Source: JBQTHP01 sp052389755
GTDB taxonomy: Bacteria; Pseudomonadota; Gammaproteobacteria; Steroidobacterales; Steroidobacteraceae
Direction: 5' to 3'
DNA: 9,353 bases
NCBI GenBank assembly: GCA_052389755.1
Contig: JBQTHP010000173.1
Span: 1 to 9,353 of the forward strand
Shown here one piece after another: positions 1 to 5,621 of this stretch (position 1 is its first letter; each line of letters begins with the position of its first letter). A program made the position numbers and the translations under genes. Under the pieces are notes generated by a model, which had not been told where the DNA came from, ran no database searches, and worked only from the letters and a program-made list of their open reading frames with translations.

Positions 1-30
1 ACCGCCACCGAGCAAACCGGGCCGCCCTAT

Positions 31-351
31 CTACTCCACCCTCTGAACGCGCAGGGCTCGGAGCGCGCCGTTCTCCTCGAGCTCGACGCTCATCTCGATC
101 GGGCGGCAGCACACCTGGCAGTCTTCCACGGACGTTTGCTGGCCGGCGCTCACATCGACGCGCGTCTCGATGCGCTCTGCGCACCACGGACACTGGAACG
201 CAACGAACTCCTCTGCCCGCACTCCGCCCGCTGACTCACCCGGTTCGTACACCGGCTCGAGCCCATAGAGCTGATCGACACGCTTCGCATCCAGATCGCG
301 GATCTGGCGGGTGAGTGTTTCGACTGCGCCGTCAGGACGTCGCTTCTTCAT
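31..351 (-). CDS. CPXCG-type cysteine-rich small protein (Cys_rich_CPXG family)
   Basis: This encodes a 106-residue protein whose C-terminal half matches the small CPXCG cysteine-rich family, presumed metal (zinc) binding but of unknown function. Visible are CPWC (Cys54, Cys57) and, about 20 residues on, EDCQVCCRPI (Cys78, Cys81, Cys82), the usual two-knuckle spacing. The Gly that normally follows the first CxxC is Ala58. The ATG at 351-349 lies inside the upstream GTPase gene, overlapping it by 20 bp, which fits translational coupling; no clear Shine-Dalgarno precedes it. An in-frame GTG at 222-220 would give a 63-residue protein, closer to the usual family length, so the first 43 residues are less certain. 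They include LYGLEPVYEPGE, which looks like genuine protein sequence. The gene is last in a minus-strand run after DUF2868 and DUF3482. Family assignment is fairly sure; the start is uncertain. Confidence 0.8.
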   Translation of the reverse strand: MKKRRPDGAVETLTRQIRDLDAKRVDQLYGLEPVYEPGESAGGVRAEEFVAFQCPWCAERIETRVDVSAGQQTSVEDCQVCCRPIEMSVELEENGALRALRVQRVE

Positions 352-1828
352 GCAGCGCCAGGCCGGCGGCAACCGCCGCCTCGGGATACAGACGCGCGAG
401 CACTTCGCTCGCCATTGCTGTGACGATCGGCAGCAGCGCGCGTTCCGTCGGCTCGCGCTCGCGCGCGTCGCGCCACACGGCATCGAGCTCTCGGCGGCGG
501 GCATCGGTCGTCCGCGCGATGGCGTCCTCCCAGTGGGCCGGCGCCTCGATCGCGACGAACTCGCCGCGGCCGCGACCGAAGTGGGCGACAGCCAGATATC
601 GGGCGAGTGCCGCGGCGGTGCGCTCCGTCAGAAACTCGCCCGACCAGCGTATGGTGCCGATTTCCGCGCCGCGCGCGAAGTTGTAGGCACGAGCGAGGCC
701 GCGGGCGCCGAGCGCCCCGAGCACGCCACCGATGAGCGCACCGGCGCCGAACGTCAGGCCGCCTGCCGCAAGGTCCGCGGCGAGCCCACCCAGCGCCCCG
801 GACACGAGCCCGCCGATCACGCTTGCCTTGTCGGCGTCGGCCGGCCGCTCCACCGCGAACTGCCTTCCCATGCGTTTGAGAATGTCCTGTGTGGCGCGGC
901 CGGACAAGCCGTGCAGGCGAACGAGCTCGTCCGTCGAGCTGCGCACGACCCGATCGAGCCGATCCGCCAGCGCACGCTGACCGCGCTCGAGCAGGGGATC
1001 GGTCGCGGCCGCTCCGGTCGCGATACTCGCGAGATACGCCCGCGCCCGATCCGAGGTGCCGCGCTCCGGCAGCTTCTCCTCGTCGATGGCTACGGAGGCG
1101 AGCTGCTGCGCGATGACGGCCGCCGAGCTTGCGAAGACCTGAAGATCGCGGGCCCGCCAGGTCGCGCGCAGCCGTGCCGCGGCAGCACGCTTGTCGTCGG
1201 CCAGCGCCGTCTCGACCGCACCGAGCAGCGTGCTCTCGAGCACCCAGCAGCGCGCGAACGCATCGAAGGGCAGCACGCCGCGAAGCTCCGGAAAATGCGC
1301 GAGATGCGCCCGCCATTTCTCGACGTCCGCACGATCGGCCGCTGCATCGCGCGGCGTGCCCAGCTGATTGAGGAGCAGCACGATCGGCTTGCCGATCCAC
1401 GCGAGAATCTGCATCTCCGCTTCCACGTATGCCGCCGAGCGCGGGTCCTCGCTCGCATTCACCACGTAGAGCACGACGTCGCTCTCTTCGCGTGCGTTCA
1501 CCATCGCCTGCTGGCTGCACCAGAACGGACGGTCGGTGTAACGATCCCACACCTGGCGCAGAAACCAGCCGAGCGCGTTGCCGCTGCGCTGCAGGCGCCG
1601 AAGCAGGCGCGCGCTGTCGCCGAATCCCGGCGTATCCCAGAGCACGAGCCGGTCGCCTTCGGGCGATTCGACGAGCACGTTCGCTTCAGCGAGCTCGGTG
1701 ACGTGCGGCCGGTCGGCGACCTCGCCGATGTCCTGCCTGAGCAGCGTGCGCGCGAGGGTGGTCTTGCCGACGTTCGTGTGCGACAGCAGGCTTACGTTGA
1801 CGATCGACGCGGGCGCCGGCTCGCTCAT
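332..1828 (-). CDS. DUF3482-family GTPase (Era/TrmE-like G domain with glycine-rich membrane segment)
   Basis: A 498-residue P-loop GTPase of the kind annotated GTPase/DUF3482. The N-terminal G domain shows a G1 loop at 16-24 (SHTNVGKTT), candidate G2 threonine about residue 44, and G3 at 65-68 (DTPG) followed by FGDS. The expected G4 NKxD is replaced by NQLG at 154-157, and the first Gly of G1 is Ser16. A helical middle region leads to a very Gly/Ala-rich stretch at about 337-377, which resembles a membrane-inserting glycine zipper, then a C-terminal DUF3482-type tail. The start is the ATG at 1828-1826; it overlaps the TGA of the DUF2868 gene as ATGA, a classic sign of coupling. An upstream in-frame extension to 1954 lies inside DUF2868, is Arg-rich and is not believed. 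Known: DUF2868 and DUF3482 genes are commonly adjacent in Proteobacteria. Inferred: the two proteins work together at the inner membrane. The cellular role is unknown. Confidence 0.88.
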   Translation of the reverse strand: MSEPAPASIVNVSLLSHTNVGKTTLARTLLRQDIGEVADRPHVTELAEANVLVESPEGDRLVLWDTPGFGDSARLLRRLQRSGNALGWFLRQVWDRYTDRPFWCSQQAMVNAREESDVVLYVVNASEDPRSAAYVEAEMQILAWIGKPIVLLLNQLGTPRDAAADRADVEKWRAHLAHFPELRGVLPFDAFARCWVLESTLLGAVETALADDKRAAAARLRATWRARDLQVFASSAAVIAQQLASVAIDEEKLPERGTSDRARAYLASIATGAAATDPLLERGQRALADRLDRVVRSSTDELVRLHGLSGRATQDILKRMGRQFAVERPADADKASVIGGLVSGALGGLAADLAAGGLTFGAGALIGGVLGALGARGLARAYNFARGAEIGTIRWSGEFLTERTAAALARYLAVAHFGRGRGEFVAIEAPAHWEDAIARTTDARRRELDAVWRDAREREPTERALLPIVTAMASEVLARLYPEAAVAAGLALHEEATS

Positions 1829-3366
1829 ACGTGCGCAAGGAGCGCCGCTCGCACGCACGCCGCGTCGTCCGGCTCGGGCGCGTCCGCGTGCGCCTCGCGC
1901 CCGAGATCGATGCAGCAGACCGCCGTGCCGTAGCGCGCGACGAACTCGCTCCACACGGCGCGGCGTTCGGCCAGCCTCACGGCGAGCGTCGCGTCGCCCT
2001 GCAATCGCATCGTGTACGTCGTTTCATCCACGATCACGAGCAGCGGCGTGGCGCCCGCCAGGCGCAGGCGCGCATCCCGAACCGCCTCGAGGATGACGCC
2101 GTGGTTCTCGCGCTCCGGTGTGGCGGCGAGGTTCATCACGAGGATCTCGAAATCGGCGCCGCCCGTGATGCGCTCTGACAGGCGGCGCAGGAAGAAGTCC
2201 TCTTCTCCCCAGCGCACCTCGTCGGCGAGATCGAGTCGAATCCCGCCGCCCAGCGCTGCCGTCAGCACCCGATGCAGGCCGAGCGCGGGCTCCTTGCCGG
2301 GCGTGTATGCATACGGCGTGACACGCACGATGCCTTCACCCGCCGGCGCACCGATCCTGCCGAGCACGTTGCGCCCATACGAGATCACCGACGCCGGCGT
2401 CCCCAGGCGCCGCCCCACGAGCCACGAGTCGATGCCGCTCAGCAACGCGAGCAGCGCGCGCGGAGCAACCACGTAGATGATCGCGGTGAGCCCGATGAGG
2501 TGAATCCACGACGCGGCCTCGGCGCCGTTCGATGCGGTCCAGCGCAGCGCGTCCACGGCCGCAGCGTCTGCCGGCAGCGCGATACCGCTCAACGCCGCAG
2601 CGGGGCCGTACACCACGCGCAGCAGCGTATGGACCTGGCCCGGCGTGAGGAACGTGCTCTCCCAACCGGCCTCGTAACGGAGCACGACACCCTGCACGTA
2701 GAGGCCGGCGATGAGTCCTGCGGCGATCGCCGCAGCGGCAGCGTGGAGCAGACTTCGCGCTCTGCGCAGAAGCTGAGATCGAGCGACGTCCGTCCAGTCC
2801 GCGGCGAATACCTGCAGCGCACGAGCGAGCGGCGCATTGAAGCTCGCGGCCGCGCGCAGCTTCGATCCCGTCCGCCATCGCACCCATCGGCGGTAGAGGC
2901 CTGCGAGCAGCGAGCCCACCTCGCCGTCGCGCCGGCCTCGCAGCATCGAGACGAACAGCAGCAGGTACACCAGCAGATTCCACGCGATGAGAGCGAGCAG
3001 CGGAAACGCAAGGATGTCGATGCGACGCGAGCCGTCGAGCACGGAGAGAAACGCACCCGCCGCCAGCGCGAGCACGAGCAGCGCGCGCGCCGGACCGAAC
3101 ATGCCCGGCGAACGGCTGAGCAGTCGCACGACCGGGAAGCGCTCGCTCAGCCGTTGGCTCAGGTCGTTGGCCCGACGCGCCAGTATGGTCTCGGCCTGGC
3201 GCGAGAGCGCGTTGGCGCTGCCGCGGCCGATCTCGCTCGGCGCGATCCCGCGCAGCGCGCGAAGCGTCGCCTCGCCGCGATCGGCGAGCGGCAGCACCTC
3301 GCCGGCCGGATCGCTCTCCTCGATCGCCTTGATGAGCAGCGTGGTACGGAGCTGTCGCGCGCGCAT
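1825..3366 (-). CDS. DUF2868 domain-containing inner-membrane protein
   Basis: A 513-residue protein of the DUF2868 family, function unknown. Hydrophobic segments that look transmembrane lie at about 94-110, 117-142, 207-229 and 285-310. Between the third and fourth is the family-typical AGWESTFL (233-240), followed by an extracytoplasmic-looking loop. The C-terminal 180 residues are soluble, with strands such as VIVDETTY (444-451) and the motif NLAATPERENHG (about 412-423), and presumably face the cytoplasm. The start is the ATG at 3366-3364; no convincing Shine-Dalgarno is present and no nearby alternative start is obvious. The gene begins directly beside the inverted repeat at 3370-3480, so its 5' leader would carry that structure if transcribed from the peptidase promoter. 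Its stop overlaps the start of the DUF3482 GTPase by 4 bp, so it is the first member of a tightly coupled pair. Family call is confident; topology is judged by eye. Confidence 0.85.
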   Translation of the reverse strand: MRARQLRTTLLIKAIEESDPAGEVLPLADRGEATLRALRGIAPSEIGRGSANALSRQAETILARRANDLSQRLSERFPVVRLLSRSPGMFGPARALLVLALAAGAFLSVLDGSRRIDILAFPLLALIAWNLLVYLLLFVSMLRGRRDGEVGSLLAGLYRRWVRWRTGSKLRAAASFNAPLARALQVFAADWTDVARSQLLRRARSLLHAAAAAIAAGLIAGLYVQGVVLRYEAGWESTFLTPGQVHTLLRVVYGPAAALSGIALPADAAAVDALRWTASNGAEAASWIHLIGLTAIIYVVAPRALLALLSGIDSWLVGRRLGTPASVISYGRNVLGRIGAPAGEGIVRVTPYAYTPGKEPALGLHRVLTAALGGGIRLDLADEVRWGEEDFFLRRLSERITGGADFEILVMNLAATPERENHGVILEAVRDARLRLAGATPLLVIVDETTYTMRLQGDATLAVRLAERRAVWSEFVARYGTAVCCIDLGREAHADAPEPDDAACVRAALLAHV

Positions 3367-3369
3367 GGG

Positions 3370-3480
3370 AGAAGCCTACAGCCTACAGCTCACAGCCCAA
3401 CAGCCCGGAGGGTCGCCGCCAGCATCTGGCTTCGCGCTCTTCTCTCACTCCGGGCTGTCGGCTGTAGGCTGTCAGCTTCT
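3370..3480. repeat. Imperfect inverted repeat with arms made of 7-bp units, filling the intergenic gap
   Basis: The left arm (3370-3410) reads as successive units agcctac, agcctac, agctcac, agcccaac, agcccgg. The right arm (3448-3480) reads ccgggct, gtcggct, gtaggct, gtcagct, the reverse complement of the same unit family. The arms would fold into a long interrupted hairpin capped by a small perfect stem at 3418-3430 (gccag, loop cat, ctggc). The structure occupies almost the entire space between the peptidase stop (3481) and the DUF2868 start (3366). It resembles dispersed intergenic hairpin elements and could attenuate, terminate or stabilise the transcript; no T-run follows it on either strand. 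Directly seen: the heptads and complementarity. Inferred: any regulatory role. Confidence 0.75.
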
Positions 3481-5253
3481 TCAGAGCGGCGGGCTGCCGT
3501 CGCCGAGCATCGCGCTGCGCACGAGCGGGATCGGCGGGCCCCCGTAGGCCAGGAAGGCATCGTGGAAATCGCGCCATGGCGAGCTCGCGTCCGCGGTCGC
3601 GGTCGCCTTCGGAGCCGCAGGCGGATGCTTCGCGCGCCAGTCCTCGCGCAGCTTCAGGATCATGAGCTTGCCGAGCGTGTAATTGAGATAGGCGGGATCG
3701 TAGGTGCCACGCGCCGCCTGCTGGCGCGCGTTGCCGGGGTCCGCGAAGGCGCGCTCGCGGAAGAGCTTCTCGCACTCCTCGAGCGACATGCCGCGGGCAT
3801 GCAGCCCGATCGCGCACTGGAAACGCACGTCACGCAGCAGCGCCGCGAGCAACTGACCGATGTGGGCTTCCGGGTCACCGTCGCGCAGGCCCGTATTCCA
3901 CATCATCTCCTCCGTGTAATGCGCCCATCCTTCGGCGTACGCATAGCCCACCCACAGGCTTGCGATGCGCGAGGAGCTCCTGTTCGCGTGCAGAAACTGC
4001 AGGAAATGTCCCGGCCAGACTTCGTGCACGGTGGTGAACAGGAGGCGAGCTTCGCCGGGGATATAACCGGCGCGCTCCGCAGGCGACCAGGACGGATCGG
4101 GTGGCGCAACGTAGTACGTCGACGGCTGACCCTGGTCGAAGGGGCCCGGTACGTTGATGTACGCGAAATTGCCGCGATTGTACGGCGGCGCTTCGGCGAC
4201 ACGCGCTTCCTCCTCGCTGGGAATCGTCACGATGCGGCGCTGCTCGACGAAGGCCTTCAGGTTCGCGAGCTGATCGCGTGCCCCCTGAACGGGTCCACCT
4301 TTCGGCTTGTTCGCGCTCATCCTGTCGATGCACGCTCGCAGCGTGCCGTCCGGAACGTACTTCGCGCACGCCGCTTTCAGCGCCTCGTAGTTGCGCTCCG
4401 TGTCGGCTCGCCCGATCGCTTCGAGCCTCTCGAGCGGCACGTCGACGCGCTCGGTCTGCAGCAACATCCGCTGGAACACCTCGGGTCCGAGCGCGTAGGT
4501 TTCGGTCGCGTCCTTGCGCTGCGCTTCGAACCAGTCCCTGAGCTGCGTCATCGCCAGCGCGGCCGCTTCGTTCGCCTGCGCGAGCTCCTCGTGGGCCGCG
4601 GGATCCTGCACCGCTGCGAACATCTTCGCCACGTCGTTGCGGTAGAACTCCGCGAATCCGCCGAAGCCGGCAACGGCACGTTCGACGAAGCTGCGGGGCA
4701 GCGGCGTCTCGAGGTTCGCGCGGATGCTGGCCGCGATCTCCGGAATCGCCTTCGCGTAGCCGATGTAGCCCGCCATGCGCTTGTCGGGCGGCGCGTAGTT
4801 CGTGCTGAGATAGATGTCCGGATCGAGGTCGCCGATGTACCAGGCCGGATTGCGGAATGGAAACGCCGCCTCGTCGAGCCAGAAGAGATCCTCGTCGAGG
4901 ACGGCGAGCAGATAGTCGCGCTCGAACGCCTGCTCCGGAGTGAGCGCCTTCGAGTCGAACCCGGCAGTGGCCGCGCGCGCCGCTTTCAGCCGGTCGATCT
5001 CCCGCGTGATGCCCGACGCGCTCCAGTCGGGCATCTTGCCGTCGTACTCGTGCCGCCCTGCCTTGACGGCGAAGAACGGCTGGGCGCGGAAATGCTCTTC
5101 GATGTAACGCGCGGCGAAAGCATCCCAGTCGCTCGCCTTCGTCTGAGCGGATTCGGGGGGCGCCGCCGACGGAGCCTCCGACTGTCGGCTGCAGCCTGCG
5201 GCCGTCAGCACGAGCGCTGCGATGCTGATCGAGATTCGATAGGCGTGTGACAT
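3481..5253 (-). CDS. DUF885-family zinc metallopeptidase lipoprotein
   Basis: A 590-residue protein of the bacterial DUF885 family, predicted gluzincin-like metallopeptidases. The N-terminus is a lipoprotein signal: a hydrophobic stretch (about 9-19) followed by the lipobox LTAAGC with Cys21 as the lipidation site, then a low-complexity linker (22-40). The zinc motif HEVWPGH (410-416, HExxxGH with His410, Glu411, His416) and the downstream EGWAHYTEEMM (441-451), with Glu441 as the likely third ligand, are both intact. The family-typical YINVPGPFD and GNFAY blocks precede them (about 361-373). Residue 22 is Ser, which suggests outer-membrane sorting by the +2 rule, so it probably acts in the periplasm on peptides of unknown identity. 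The ATG at 5253 is chosen because it gives a complete lipoprotein signal. A divergent SUI1 gene lies upstream; the hairpin at 3370-3480 lies downstream. Family call is confident; substrate unknown. Confidence 0.9.
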   Translation of the reverse strand: MSHAYRISISIAALVLTAAGCSRQSEAPSAAPPESAQTKASDWDAFAARYIEEHFRAQPFFAVKAGRHEYDGKMPDWSASGITREIDRLKAARAATAGFDSKALTPEQAFERDYLLAVLDEDLFWLDEAAFPFRNPAWYIGDLDPDIYLSTNYAPPDKRMAGYIGYAKAIPEIAASIRANLETPLPRSFVERAVAGFGGFAEFYRNDVAKMFAAVQDPAAHEELAQANEAAALAMTQLRDWFEAQRKDATETYALGPEVFQRMLLQTERVDVPLERLEAIGRADTERNYEALKAACAKYVPDGTLRACIDRMSANKPKGGPVQGARDQLANLKAFVEQRRIVTIPSEEEARVAEAPPYNRGNFAYINVPGPFDQGQPSTYYVAPPDPSWSPAERAGYIPGEARLLFTTVHEVWPGHFLQFLHANRSSSRIASLWVGYAYAEGWAHYTEEMMWNTGLRDGDPEAHIGQLLAALLRDVRFQCAIGLHARGMSLEECEKLFRERAFADPGNARQQAARGTYDPAYLNYTLGKLMILKLREDWRAKHPPAAPKATATADASSPWRDFHDAFLAYGGPPIPLVRSAMLGDGSPPL

Positions 5254-5286
5254 TTCGAAAAGAGCCTGCGGACGAACGGTGGCACG

Positions 5287-5292
5287 ATGATA
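5287..5292 (-). promoter_or_regulatory. Possible -10 box for the DUF885 peptidase gene
   Basis: On the minus strand this reads TATCAT, one mismatch from the sigma-70 -10 consensus, 33 bp upstream of the ATG at 5253. No good -35 hexamer is seen at 16-18 bp. It lies in the 104-bp divergent gap shared with the SUI1 gene. Weak evidence on its own. Confidence 0.3.
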
Positions 5293-5325
5293 CCGCGCGC
5301 CGCCCGTCGAACGTCGGACCGTGGC

Positions 5326-5331
5326 TATACT
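5326..5331 (+). promoter_or_regulatory. Probable -10 box for the SUI1 gene
   Basis: TATACT matches the sigma-70 -10 consensus at five of six positions, in otherwise GC-rich DNA. A transcript would begin at about 5338-5340, some 20 nt before the proposed TTG start and just upstream of the Shine-Dalgarno-like gaaggg at 5344-5349. This supports the short form of the SUI1 protein, because the ATG at 5247 would lie upstream of the transcript. No clear -35 hexamer is seen. Confidence 0.45.
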
Positions 5332-5357
5332 GCCCGCCGGTTCGAAGGGTTCCTGAC

Positions 5358-5621
5358 TTGCAGAAAAACTCGCCGCCGCGCGCCGCGCCCGTGCGCGTCG
5401 GGCGCGAAACCAAGGGCCGCGCTGGCAAAGGTGTCACGGTGATCACGGGTCTGCGCCTCGCGCCCGCGCAACTCGAGACGCTCGCGAGCGAGCTCAAGAG
5501 AAGGTGCGGCTCCGGCGGCACCGTGAGAAATGGCGTCATCGAGATCCAGGGTGATCACCGCGACGTCCTCGTGCGGGAGCTCGCGACGCGTGGTTACGAT
5601 GCGAAGCGATCCGGCGGCTAG
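5358..5621 (+). CDS. yciH: SUI1/YciH-family translation initiation factor-like protein
   Basis: An 87-residue protein that is almost entirely one SUI1 domain, the fold of eukaryotic eIF1. Bacterial members (YciH) are proposed to influence start-site selection on the 30S subunit. Visible are the basic loop segment GRETKGRAGKGVTVITGL and the C-terminal block CGSGGTVRNGVIEIQGDH followed by RGYDAKRSGG, the usual family ending. The start is taken as TTG at 5358 because gaaggg sits 8 nt upstream and a -10-like TATACT lies about 30 nt upstream. An in-frame GTG at 5391 is the next candidate. Extension to the ATG at 5247 would run into the divergent peptidase gene and past the promoter, so it is rejected. 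The N-terminal extension seen in many YciH proteins is missing or very short. The stop codon overlaps that of the convergent beta-oxidation gene in a CTAG palindrome. Family call is strong; the start is moderately sure. Confidence 0.85.
   Translation: MQKNSPPRAAPVRVGRETKGRAGKGVTVITGLRLAPAQLETLASELKRRCGSGGTVRNGVIEIQGDHRDVLVRELATRGYDAKRSGG

Noticed and set aside
1..30. Possible gene end at the left edge
   Set aside because: Too short to support any call; only the sequence downstream of the CPXCG gene.
311..1933. A 540-codon plus-strand open frame
   Set aside because: It is antisense to the clear GTPase gene, Arg-rich and without motifs.
3373..3477. CRISPR array or rRNA/tRNA structure from the periodic repeats
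   Set aside because: Units are only 7 bp, contiguous and without spacers, and no cloverleaf can be drawn.
5177..5206. Similarity of the peptidase signal-peptide DNA (ctgtcggctg at 5182-5191) to the right arm of the heptad repeat
   Set aside because: Only a 10-base match plus short blocks, inside a well-formed lipoprotein signal coding region; probably chance or shared composition.
2272..5250. A 992-codon plus-strand open frame
   Set aside because: It runs antisense through the DUF2868 and DUF885 genes and across the hairpin gap, is Arg/Ala-rich and has no recognisable domain. It is a GC-bias shadow of the real minus-strand genes.
5247..5357. Longer SUI1 protein from the ATG at 5247
   Set aside because: The extension overlaps the divergent peptidase start, lies upstream of the likely promoter and has no family similarity.
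3875..5539. A 554-codon minus-strand frame overlapping the peptidase and the SUI1 region
   Set aside because: It is out of frame with the peptidase carrying an intact lipobox and HExxxGH motif; its composition is Arg/Gly-rich.
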